This document shows, piece by piece, positions 9,115-17,073 of a stretch of DNA of 61,090 bases (its first letter is position 1; every line of letters starts with the position of its first letter). The translations under genes were made by a program, and so were the position numbers. The notes beneath the pieces are model-generated. The model saw only the letters and a program-made list of their open reading frames with translations, was not told the origin of the DNA and did not search any database. The DNA is from Rariglobus sp. (GTDB lineage: Bacteria; Verrucomicrobiota; Verrucomicrobiia; Opitutales; Opitutaceae), in NCBI GenBank assembly GCA_029266495.1, contig JAQSWS010000010.1:1-61090 (forward strand), written 5' to 3'.

Positions 9115-9851
9115 TAGTAGGCTCCTGTCCCCCGCATGACGGCGGGAATGGTTTTGCAGAGAATTTTGAGGTCCTCCCACAGGTTGCGGCTTTCGATGTA
9201 GCGAACATCGAGTTGAACCTGTCCGGAGAAATCGATTTCGGCGCGGCCGCTGATCTGCCAGATGCAGGTGATGCCCGGTTTGACGGACAGGCGGCGACGG
9301 TCGGCCAGCGAGTAGCGGGCGACTTCCCGAGGAAGAGGGGGGCGGGGGCCGACCAGCGACATGTCGCCGCGCAGCACGTTGTAAAACTGGGGCAGCTCAT
9401 CGAAGGAGAACTTGCGCAGCCAGCGGCCCACGCGCGTGATTCGCGGGTCGTTTTTGATCTTAAAGGTGACGCCGGTTTCGTGCTGGTTGTTCGCGAGCAC
9501 CTCCTTCAGGCGCGCCTCGGCGTTCGGGTGCATCGAGCGGAACTTGAACATCTGAAACTCACGGCCAAAGCGTCCCACCCGGGTCTGGGGGAAGATCACC
9601 GGACTGCCGTCTTCGAGTTTGATGAGGAGACTGATGAGAAGGAAGAGCGGACCGAGCAGGATGAGCGCGACAAGGCTCAAGACGACGTCGAGTGCGCGCT
9701 TGGCCATGTGGGAGCCGTTGACGACATAGCTCCAGAGCATGCGCTTGAGACGCAGGTAGCATTGCAGCCGCCAGCGGCCGCGCCGGGTTTCGAACGAGGC
9801 GAAGTGTTCCAGCAAACGGGGATCGGGTGAGACGCTAGTTGGAGTATTCAT
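9114..9851 (-). CDS. Polyprenyl-phosphate sugar (phospho)transferase
   Basis: A 245-residue bacterial sugar transferase (WcaJ/PglC C-terminal type) that links the first sugar phosphate to undecaprenyl phosphate at the inner membrane. The membrane helix DVVLSLVALILLGPLFLLIS lies near residue 60 and is followed by FKFRSMHPNAEARL, then SFDELPQFYNVLRGDMSLVG, PRPP and KPGITCIWQISGR, all hallmarks of the family. The large N-terminal membrane domain of WcaJ is missing; instead there is a roughly 50-residue soluble extension. The start at 9851 overlaps the end of the kinase gene by 17 bases. Confidence 0.92.
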   Translation of the reverse strand: MNTPTSVSPDPRLLEHFASFETRRGRWRLQCYLRLKRMLWSYVVNGSHMAKRALDVVLSLVALILLGPLFLLISLLIKLEDGSPVIFPQTRVGRFGREFQMFKFRSMHPNAEARLKEVLANNQHETGVTFKIKNDPRITRVGRWLRKFSFDELPQFYNVLRGDMSLVGPRPPLPREVARYSLADRRRLSVKPGITCIWQISGRAEIDFSGQVQLDVRYIESRNLWEDLKILCKTIPAVMRGTGAY

Positions 9852-10545
9852 CGGATTTCATCAGCAGGAAAAGGTTGGCCAGGAAGGTCTCCTGCACCCA
9901 GCAGGGCGACAGGGAGCCGGCTTCGAGCAGCTGCCAGAGCCGGCTGGCAAGTTGTGCGATATCCTCCTCTTTGAACGGCTGTGTGAGAATCAGGTCGGCC
10001 CATCGTTTTTGCGGTTCCACGTAGCGCTCGTGCAAAGGGGCGAGCATTTGAAACTGGCGTTCGACTGCGTCCGCCGTGCGTCCCCTCTCGGCGACATCCC
10101 GGACGCGGCGGCGGCTCAGCCGGAGGGACGCGGGGCAGTCCAGGTAGATCTTGAGGGCGAAGAGTCCGCGCGTGGATCTGGGCCAGAGCAACCAGAGCCC
10201 CTCCACGAGCACGAGGGGCCTGGGCTGCAACTCATCGCGGACGGGCAACTGGCTGTGGGTGCTGAAGTCATATCGCGGCACCCGGGTGGCCTGGCCCAGG
10301 CGACAGTCGTTCAAGACCTGCTTCGCGCAGCTCCAGTCGATGGCGCGGGGAATGTCGAAGTTCACCCGTGCGCGACGGGCGGGCGCGAGGTGGGAACGAT
10401 CACGATAAAAATCATCGAGCGACAGCCGGCAGGCGTGCTCGCCGAGAAGCTTGCACAGGCGTCCCGCCATCCATCCCTTGCCGGCCCCGGTGCCGCCGAC
10501 AATGGCGATCATCTGACTCGTGGTCGTGGGTGACGTCGTGGTCAT
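9835..10545 (-). CDS. P-loop kinase of the uridine kinase / phosphoribulokinase type
   Basis: A 236-residue protein beginning at ATG 10545 (MTTTSPTTTSQMIAIVGGTG), which overlaps the glycosyltransferase stop in ATGA. Walker A is GGTGAGKG near residue 20, followed by LSLDDFYRD, the substrate-contact motif of uridine kinase-like enzymes, then FDIPRAIDW and VLVEGLWLLW. The family phosphorylates nucleosides or small sugars. Its position inside an exopolysaccharide operon suggests supply of a phosphorylated precursor or a UTP-linked role, which is inference; the substrate cannot be read from sequence. Confidence 0.75.
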   Translation of the reverse strand: MTTTSPTTTSQMIAIVGGTGAGKGWMAGRLCKLLGEHACRLSLDDFYRDRSHLAPARRARVNFDIPRAIDWSCAKQVLNDCRLGQATRVPRYDFSTHSQLPVRDELQPRPLVLVEGLWLLWPRSTRGLFALKIYLDCPASLRLSRRRVRDVAERGRTADAVERQFQMLAPLHERYVEPQKRWADLILTQPFKEEDIAQLASRLWQLLEAGSLSPCWVQETFLANLFLLMKSDEYSN

Positions 10546-11747
10546 GGATGAACCGTTTCGGCAAGGGAGGCGGAGGTCACCCGCGTGAACATCTCCTCCA
10601 GTCCCCGGATATAGTTTTCGAAGTTGAAACGTTGGTCGACCCACTGGCGCCCGCGCGCGCCCATTTCACGGGCGAGGGCCTTGTCCTTCAGGAAAATCTC
10701 CACGCACGCGGCATACCTCGCGCAGTCCATCCACGGCGCGAGGTAGCCGGTGACTCCATCAATCAACCATTCACGGATGCCGCCGGCGTCGAACGCGACC
10801 ACCGGCAGCCCATGGCGCATCGCTTCCAAACCGACCGCGCCAAAGGGTTCGGGCCAGACGGAGCTCATCACGGCCAGGCTCGCGTCGCGATAGAAGCCGG
10901 CGACTTTCTCCTGAGAGACAAAGCCGGCGAATTTTACGCGGTCGGCGAGTCCAAGCGTGCGGCTCAAGCGTTCGCAATAGGCGCGGTGGTTGCCGTCGCC
11001 GAGGATCACGCATTCGAAGGGAACGGTCACCAGGGCGAGTGCTTCGAGGAGGATGTCCACGCCTTTGCCGCGGACAATCTGGCCGGCATAGACGATGCGA
11101 TTGCGAGCGTCGAAGGAGCTTGGCTCCTTTTTATCCGCGACCATTGGCACGGGTGCGTGGGTTTCAATCTGTGCGGGCAGGAAACCGTTCCGAAGCAGTT
11201 CGTCGCGCATGTAGTCGGTCGCCACAATCATGCGTGCGAAGCGGCGGTTGAGTTCAATTTCCCGACGTTTGTCGAGGTAGCCGACCCAGCGGAGCGGAAA
11301 CCGGGAATGCGGATCGCGCGCAAGCGAAGCGCCGCAGGGGAAAATGCAAAATGGAGAGGCCGCGCGCGTGCAAATCTGGCGGCTGAAATAGTGATATTTA
11401 TAGCCGCGCATGCAGTAGAGGTCGTGGTCATGGACCATGCGCGCGACCGGGACACCGCAGGTCGAGAGAGCCTCGATCACGTCGAGGTCGGACATCTTGT
11501 GGACAAAAATGGCTTCCGGTGAAAACGCCTCGATGGCGCTGCGAAGAAGGGCGACCGGATCACTGGAGGTGAATTCGAGGCGTCGTTGAAAGGTGTCGCG
11601 CCACGCCTGCTCGTCCTTGCCGGTGCACGGGCCGTGGACGAGGGAGATGTTATGTCCGCGACGCTGCAGTTCGGTCGCGGTGAGCAACACGTTGACTTCC
11701 GCTCCTGCGAGGGCGCCAAACCGGTCGTGAACGAAAAGCAGTCGCAT
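10542..11747 (-). CDS. Family 4-type glycosyltransferase
   Basis: A 401-residue GT-B enzyme. The N-terminal domain begins MRLLFVHDRFGALAGAEVNV, with the glycine-rich acceptor loop; the C-terminal domain has RIVYAGQIVRGKGVDILLEA and the nucleotide-sugar motif PEPFGAVGLEAMRHGLPVVA (an EX7E arrangement). It transfers a sugar from a nucleotide donor to a growing glycan on the cytoplasmic face. It is the first gene of the minus-strand operon ending at 4789; all following starts are overlapping or closely spaced. The acceptor is unknown. Confidence 0.9.
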   Translation of the reverse strand: MRLLFVHDRFGALAGAEVNVLLTATELQRRGHNISLVHGPCTGKDEQAWRDTFQRRLEFTSSDPVALLRSAIEAFSPEAIFVHKMSDLDVIEALSTCGVPVARMVHDHDLYCMRGYKYHYFSRQICTRAASPFCIFPCGASLARDPHSRFPLRWVGYLDKRREIELNRRFARMIVATDYMRDELLRNGFLPAQIETHAPVPMVADKKEPSSFDARNRIVYAGQIVRGKGVDILLEALALVTVPFECVILGDGNHRAYCERLSRTLGLADRVKFAGFVSQEKVAGFYRDASLAVMSSVWPEPFGAVGLEAMRHGLPVVAFDAGGIREWLIDGVTGYLAPWMDCARYAACVEIFLKDKALAREMGARGRQWVDQRFNFENYIRGLEEMFTRVTSASLAETVHP

Positions 11748-11908
11748 GATGATATTCTTTCGGATTGGGCGGAGGGCGGTGTGTCGGTGACGTTACGAAT
11801 ATAACAAAAACCGGGCCCAAGTTTAGTAGGTGAAGACCGTATTAGCCCCCCGGGTGGGCCCTAGTGCGTCCGGTCTGAGTATACGCACGGGGATTGGTGG
11901 ACCGTCCG

Positions 11909-14569
11909 TTACCTTCCGGTGACCGGGAAATTGCCGGTGGCGAATACCCGGCGCCCGTCCGGCCACTGCGCCTCGGCTTCCACCCACTGATCGCCGGAGC
12001 TGCGGGGCTTGAAGGTGAATTCGCCGCCGAAAACGGGTTCCTGATCGCGCGTCTCCCAAATGATGTGCGCGGTGTTCGGATCAAGATCCGGATGGCCGGA
12101 CACGTTAAGACGGGCGGTGACGGGTTTGCCCGCGTCGGCTTTGTCCGGCAGGCCGGAGATGGTCGCGGTCGCGGTCTTCCACGACTGTCCGCGCAACGGC
12201 GTCTGTGCCATCAACCAGGCGAGGACGCCGAGCGCGCGCGCCTGGTTCACGATCACAAACTCCGTGGACAGATTAAAGCTGTCCCCCCAGCGATCGTAGA
12301 TCGGATAGGGGGCTTGTTTGTCTCCATCAGGGGGAAAGCACAGCGCGCCGAGTTCCTGCTTGTAGGGATCCAGCCAGCCGAAACCGGCCTGGATGCTGCC
12401 GATGGGAATACCGGACGGTGGCAGGACGTTGTGATCGTTGAGGGCATAGTGGTGGACGATCTCGCGCTGGCGCTGCCAGCCCAGTCCGGTGAGATAGGAC
12501 TGGTTGACCGGATTGGTGCCCGCCTCGTAATTCAGGTTCGTGAGAAGGGCCGCGAAAAAATCCGCGCGCGGGTCCTTCATTTTAGGGTAATCGAGCTGGC
12601 AGGCGGTCGCCAGGTCGAAGCCGCCGTCGAGCGGGAAAAACCAGCCGGCGCCGAGCATGCGTTTGGTGGCTTCGGGGAGGTAAACGCCGTAGGCGCTTTG
12701 CTGGGATGCGCTCAACCAGTCGTCGGCGCACGCGATGATTTCATTTTCGCAACGCGCGAGCAGCAGCGGCTCGACCTGCTTTTCCGTGAGCCGTCCGGAA
12801 CGGACGGAAAACGCATAGCTGCGAATCGCGCGGCCGTTGCTCTCGCAGAGCCGCCACCAACCCCAGCGGCGGGTTTCGGAATCGGAGGGGTCCAGCCAGG
12901 CGCGAACCTCCGTGTGATATTTGGCCTCCCCGGTGGCGGCGAACAGTTCGCACGCGGCCCACACGAGTTCGTCGTTATGCCCGAACTCATCGCCATAATG
13001 GGTGAGCTTTTGGTAGGCGCCGTCCTTGCCGTGGCGCTTGATGGCGACGGCAAGAAAGTCCCAGCCCTTCCGCGCGGCCCGGAGATAACGCGCGGCGTCC
13101 TCCGGAAACTGCCGCTTGAAACGCGGTGACGACGCGCATTGCGCGAGCGCGGCGACGGCGGCGGCGGTCACCGCGGTGTTTTTGGGCCAGACGACCTGCG
13201 GGTCGCCTTTGTCGGGCAGGACGTCGCCCTCGTAACGGCGGTCCTTTGGATAAACCAGGAAGTAAAATCCGCCGTCGTCGTCCTGCATTTTGATGAGAAA
13301 GTCCGCCTCCCATTTCGCCTCCTGCAAGAGATCGCTTTTGCCATCGCCGCTTTCGGGAAGGCCGAGGTTGTCGAGTTCGCCAGCCCCTGGAAACGAATCG
13401 GCGGCAAAGACCAGGTGATGGATCAACCCCGCGCTGTTGATCGTGTATTTGCTGTAATCTCCCGCGTCATGATGGCCGCCGGAGACATCGATTTTTCCCC
13501 GTTTGACGTAAGGGTAGAGACTGGTGTCGATGCTGATCAACGGAGGCGCGGACTGGGCCGGGTTGGCGATGCCTTTGTTGGCGGACTGGAGAAACTCGGC
13601 GGTCGCTTCGAAGCCGAGCGTCGGCACCTCGGCAGGCGCGGTGTGACAACTGCCATGCACGTGGCGGGTGAACGGGAGGCTGTTGTCCGTCCCGCAACGC
13701 TGGTGATACAATCCGAGCGCATAGGTGCGCGCGAAGGCGGCGGGCACGCCTTCGTTGATGAGGAAGCGGTGCGACGCGCCGAGGCCCGGCACGACTAGAT
13801 AGTATTCCCCCGGGGTTTTGAACGTGCTGAAATCGGCGGCGAGCACACGTTGATACCAGGGAAACGGGAAGCCCTGGTCGGCGCGGGGCACGAGTTTTCC
13901 GCGGTGGACGACTTCGTGGGAGCGCGCATCGACAAGTTGGAACCCGGCTTCGACCGGCACCTCCAATTCCCCCATGGTCCCCAGATAGAATCCCACCATG
14001 GCGGTCTTGCGCCACCCCGGGACGTAGCCCGTTTGATTGACGTGAATGGCAGGACTGAAGCGCAACGGATCGGCCTTCACCGTGAGGGGGCTCGAGGTTG
14101 GAAAATGCGGGGAAGGGATCACCACGGTGACGTCCTGGTTTTCCTTCACCGGCTCCGCGAGTTGGAGATAGAGAAAATTACCGGCTCGTAAATCCCGATG
14201 CCGGAGGGGGGCGTAGACCGGACGGCGCTTGAAACCAGTGGCGCTCACGGCGACCGGTTTTCCCGCCACCGTCACCACGGGAAGATTTTTCTCACGACCC
14301 GACTGGATCGCATTAAAAAGTTCCAAGCCGGCTGCCGTAAGAGAGCTGGATGATTCCGGACCTCCGGTGATCCAGGTCACCTCGATCACCCGGGGCGAAA
14401 GCACCCGCACCGCGTGGCCGCCGGGCGCGGGCAGGGCGAGCGACGGGTAATCGGCCGGCGGGGAAGGAGCCGCCACGGGCTTGTTTCCGGTGATCAAAAA
14501 AACAAAGGCGGTCGCGAGCGCGGCAACGGACATCCCGGGCAGGGCGCGATTCGAGAGCATAAAAACCAT
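11909..14569 (-). CDS. Secreted glycoside hydrolase family 9 (endoglucanase/cellulase-like)
   Basis: The frame is open far upstream, but ATG 14569 precedes a signal sequence (MSVAALATAFVFLITGNKPV), giving 886 residues. Residues about 170-280 look like the N-terminal immunoglobulin-like domain of GH9 enzymes (HVNQTGYVPGWRKTAM and FKTPGEYYLVVPG). The catalytic (alpha/alpha)6 domain has GGHHDAGDYSKY with D368 and D371, then YLTGLGWQRQREIVHHYALN and the acid region NLSTEF with E770. A C-terminal beta domain (AGKPVTARLNVSGHPDLDP) completes the protein. The family hydrolyses cellulose or mixed beta-glucans. It sits alone, 165 bases from the divergent stressosome operon. Confidence 0.9.
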   Translation of the reverse strand: MVFMLSNRALPGMSVAALATAFVFLITGNKPVAAPSPPADYPSLALPAPGGHAVRVLSPRVIEVTWITGGPESSSSLTAAGLELFNAIQSGREKNLPVVTVAGKPVAVSATGFKRRPVYAPLRHRDLRAGNFLYLQLAEPVKENQDVTVVIPSPHFPTSSPLTVKADPLRFSPAIHVNQTGYVPGWRKTAMVGFYLGTMGELEVPVEAGFQLVDARSHEVVHRGKLVPRADQGFPFPWYQRVLAADFSTFKTPGEYYLVVPGLGASHRFLINEGVPAAFARTYALGLYHQRCGTDNSLPFTRHVHGSCHTAPAEVPTLGFEATAEFLQSANKGIANPAQSAPPLISIDTSLYPYVKRGKIDVSGGHHDAGDYSKYTINSAGLIHHLVFAADSFPGAGELDNLGLPESGDGKSDLLQEAKWEADFLIKMQDDDGGFYFLVYPKDRRYEGDVLPDKGDPQVVWPKNTAVTAAAVAALAQCASSPRFKRQFPEDAARYLRAARKGWDFLAVAIKRHGKDGAYQKLTHYGDEFGHNDELVWAACELFAATGEAKYHTEVRAWLDPSDSETRRWGWWRLCESNGRAIRSYAFSVRSGRLTEKQVEPLLLARCENEIIACADDWLSASQQSAYGVYLPEATKRMLGAGWFFPLDGGFDLATACQLDYPKMKDPRADFFAALLTNLNYEAGTNPVNQSYLTGLGWQRQREIVHHYALNDHNVLPPSGIPIGSIQAGFGWLDPYKQELGALCFPPDGDKQAPYPIYDRWGDSFNLSTEFVIVNQARALGVLAWLMAQTPLRGQSWKTATATISGLPDKADAGKPVTARLNVSGHPDLDPNTAHIIWETRDQEPVFGGEFTFKPRSSGDQWVEAEAQWPDGRRVFATGNFPVTGR

Positions 14570-14734
14570 TCCGACATTGGACGTCTTTACGGCGGGAGAC
14601 CGTATGGGGTGTGCACCTGCTTGGGCACCGGCAACACACCTATGAAAATCAAAATAAAGAACCCGCCGGGCAGAACCACCATGTCCGGGCTGTGTCTGTG
14701 CGCCCTTCGACCCGCGATCCCACGCTTCCACTCT

Positions 14735-15658
14735 ATGAAAAAGAAGGCCGAACCGAAGATTCACGGCACGCAGCTGCTGTCGAGGCCCATGGCACATTAC
14801 AACGACCCGCTTCTGCGCGAGCTGGTGTCTCATTTGAGGGAACTCCGCACGCAGTTGCGCGAGGAGTGGGCGCGCCGCATCACCAATTCCCAGCTGCTCA
14901 CCGCGATGACCAAGGAGGAAATTTTCTCCGAGGCCACGTCGGTGTATGACAATTATGTCGAGGTGCTCGAGACCGGCAGCGTGGAGGCACTGCAGGCCTA
15001 CGCGCGAAATCTTTCCGAGCGCATCATCCCGCGCGGGGTCGAAACCCACGAGGTCGTTGGCATCGTGCTTTTGTTGCGCGACGTGCTTGCCCGCTCGCTC
15101 TTCAAAAAATACCAGGCGGATTTCGAGTTGTTGAACCGCGTGCTCGATGTCTACGAGCCGGCGGCGAATCGCATCGCGAACACGGTGGCGGTGAGCTTCG
15201 TGCAGGAACGCGAACGCGTCATCCGCCAGCAGCAGGAGGCGATCCGCGAGCTGTCCACCCCGGTGTTGCAGGTGCGCGAACGCCTGCTGATCCTGCCGAT
15301 CATCGGCGTGCTCGACGCGCAGCGCGCGCGCCAGTTGACGGAACAATTGCTGCGAGGCATCCGGGCGAACCGCGCGAAGGTGGTGGTGGTGGATATCACC
15401 GGTGTGCCCACGATCGATCAAACGGTCGCCAATCACCTGGTGAAAACCGTGGAGGCATCCCGCCTGATGGGCGCGAGCGTGATCATCACCGGGCTTTCGG
15501 CCGAGATCGCGCAGACGCTCGTGACGATCGGCGTGGATCTCAGCAAGATGAACGCGGTCGGCGATCTCCAGGGAGGCATCGAAGAGGCCGAGCGTCTTCT
15601 TGGCTACAAAGTCATCATCGCCTCCGAACCGGTTTCCACCTCGGAGCCGTCCTCTTAA
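14735..15658 (+). CDS. RsbR-like stressosome scaffold/sensor (RsbRD type)
   Basis: A 307-residue protein from ATG 14735; in-frame ATGs at 14642 and 14789 are alternatives and none has a strong ribosome site. Residues about 25-165 form an RsbRD-type helical N-terminal domain (ERIIPRGVETHEVVGIVLLL). Residues about 180-290 are a STAS domain close to RsbR, with both threonines equivalent to the known phosphosites: T222 in VVDITGVPTID and T261 in EIAQTLVTIGVDLS. RsbR proteins co-assemble with RsbS into a large cytoplasmic complex that holds RsbT. The stop is 4 bases before the rsbS-like start. Confidence 0.9.
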   Translation: MKKKAEPKIHGTQLLSRPMAHYNDPLLRELVSHLRELRTQLREEWARRITNSQLLTAMTKEEIFSEATSVYDNYVEVLETGSVEALQAYARNLSERIIPRGVETHEVVGIVLLLRDVLARSLFKKYQADFELLNRVLDVYEPAANRIANTVAVSFVQERERVIRQQQEAIRELSTPVLQVRERLLILPIIGVLDAQRARQLTEQLLRGIRANRAKVVVVDITGVPTIDQTVANHLVKTVEASRLMGASVIITGLSAEIAQTLVTIGVDLSKMNAVGDLQGGIEEAERLLGYKVIIASEPVSTSEPSS

Positions 15659-15662
15659 AACC

Positions 15663-16040
15663 ATGCTCCAGGTCCCTATCCTGAAGCAGGGCGGCTATTT
15701 GATCGCCAGCATTCAGTCGGTGCTTTCGGACGCCGACCTGCTGCAGTTGCGCGACAATCTGGCCGAACGCGTCGGGCGGTTCCGTTCACGCGGCGTGATC
15801 ATCGACGTGACCGTGCTGGACGTGATCGATTCGTTCGCGACCCGCATGTTGCGCGCCATCGCGCACATGTTGAAATTGCGCGGCGCGGAGACCGTGATCG
15901 TGGGCATTCAGCCCGACGTGGCTTTTGCGATGGTCCAGCTCGGCCTGACCCTTGAGGGGGTGGGCACCGCCCTGGATTTGGAAGAAGGACTTGCCTACCT
16001 GAACACGAGAACGAAGCAGCTTCCCGGTCATGGAAAATGA
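15663..16040 (+). CDS. rsbS: RsbS-like STAS protein (stressosome core)
   Basis: A 125-residue single STAS domain beginning MLQVPILKQGGYLIASIQSV, a signature start of RsbS. The phosphorylation serine lies in DVIDSFATR at S57, matching S59 of Bacillus subtilis RsbS. The middle part (GAETVIVGIQPDVAFAMVQL) is also RsbS-like. RsbS forms the stressosome core and sequesters the kinase RsbT until phosphorylated by it. It overlaps the rsbT-like gene by 11 bases, pointing to coupled translation and fixed stoichiometry. Confidence 0.93.
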   Translation: MLQVPILKQGGYLIASIQSVLSDADLLQLRDNLAERVGRFRSRGVIIDVTVLDVIDSFATRMLRAIAHMLKLRGAETVIVGIQPDVAFAMVQLGLTLEGVGTALDLEEGLAYLNTRTKQLPGHGK

Positions 16041-16431
16041 AACGCTGACAGAAATCCGCTCCGCCGTGGACATCGTGACCGCCCGCCAGCGGGGGCGGGC
16101 GCTTGCGCTCGACCTGGGGTTCAGCGGAGGCGACGTCACGTTGATTGCCGCGGCCATCTCCGAGGTCGCCCGCAACATCGTTGATCACGCCAAGCAGGGG
16201 CAGATCGTCATGCACCGGATCCATGGCAAGGGCGATCCCGGTATTCAGATTATAGCGACAGATGAAGGCCCCGGGATTTCCGACGTCGCTCAGGCCATGC
16301 AATATGGCTATTCCACCCGCAAGGGGCTCGGAGTGGGCCTGCCCGGCGCCAAGTGGCTGATGGACGAGTTCGACATCATTTCGCACGTGGGCAAGGGCAC
16401 GACGGTGACCATGAAAAAATGGCTGCGTTGA
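16030..16431 (+). CDS. rsbT: RsbT-like serine/threonine kinase (stressosome switch protein)
   Basis: A 133-residue GHKL ATPase. The N-box is ISEVARNIVDHAKQGQI and the ATP lid DEGPGISDVAQAMQYGYSTR followed by KGLGVGLPGAKWLMDEF, nearly motif-for-motif RsbT. In Bacillus, RsbT phosphorylates RsbR and RsbS, leaves the stressosome and activates the RsbU phosphatase by binding its N-terminal domain. No RsbU phosphatase follows here; instead an RsbU-N-like domain heads the histidine kinase at 17074. The stop overlaps the start of the next gene (TGATG). Confidence 0.93.
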   Translation: MENETLTEIRSAVDIVTARQRGRALALDLGFSGGDVTLIAAAISEVARNIVDHAKQGQIVMHRIHGKGDPGIQIIATDEGPGISDVAQAMQYGYSTRKGLGVGLPGAKWLMDEFDIISHVGKGTTVTMKKWLR

Positions 16432-17069
16432 TGAACCCCGTTCCGTCCATTGACCGTCCGCGCCTGGAGTGGGACGTCGCCTGCCGGATATCTCCCGGTG
16501 AAGAAATCTCGGGGGATCTCCATCTGGTGAAGGCATTTCCCGGAGGGGCGCTGGCGGCGGTGGTGGACGGGCTCGGTCACGGAGGCGAGGCGACGCTTGC
16601 CGCTCGGGCCGCGATCGACGTTTTGACCGCGCACACGGACGAACCGGTCATCCGCCTGGTGGAGCGCTGCCATGCCGCCCTGAAACCCACGCGCGGCGCA
16701 GTCATGACGGTTGTGTCGTTCGATTTCGCCTCGAATCACGCGTCGGCGCTCGGAATCGGAAACGTTGAAACCGTCCTGATCCGGGCGAACCGCACGGTCG
16801 TTCCTCTGCGCGAACTTGTCTTGTTGCGAGGAGGAATCGTGGGAGACCAGCTGCCTGCGCTCCACGCGAGCGACTTCGCCGTGGAGCCGGGTGATGTGCT
16901 GGTCTTTGCGACTGACGGAATCCGCGAGGGTTTTTGGGAGCAGCTCAATGTGGTCGATTCGATCCGGCAGCTGGTGAACCGGATCCTTGCGCAACACTTC
17001 CGCGGGAACGACGATGCACTGGTCCTCGCGGTTCGTTATCTCGGTGAATCCGGCGCGAAGGAGGGATGA
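16431..17069 (+). CDS. RsbX-like PP2C phosphatase
   Basis: A 212-residue minimal PP2C/SpoIIE-type phosphatase. Metal-site stretches are GEEISGDLHLV, AVVDGLGHGGEA and VFATDGIREGF, ending with NDDALVLAVRYLG. In Bacillus RsbX dephosphorylates RsbR and RsbS to reset the stressosome; gene order immediately after rsbT supports the same role here. ATG 16431 overlaps the rsbT-like stop; an in-frame ATG at 16419 would add four residues. Downstream, GGAGGG at about 17060 serves the histidine kinase gene. Confidence 0.88.
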   Translation: MNPVPSIDRPRLEWDVACRISPGEEISGDLHLVKAFPGGALAAVVDGLGHGGEATLAARAAIDVLTAHTDEPVIRLVERCHAALKPTRGAVMTVVSFDFASNHASALGIGNVETVLIRANRTVVPLRELVLLRGGIVGDQLPALHASDFAVEPGDVLVFATDGIREGFWEQLNVVDSIRQLVNRILAQHFRGNDDALVLAVRYLGESGAKEG

Positions 17070-17073
17070 TTCC

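Noticed and set aside
11748-11908. Promoter for the exopolysaccharide operon (TATATT with a weak -35)
   Set aside because: Only the -10-like hexamer is convincing; without a start-site map the call would be a guess.
14570-15664. N-terminal extension of the GH9 reading frame across the rsbR-like gene
   Set aside because: The extension is antisense to a clear RsbR protein and precedes a good signal peptide at 14569.
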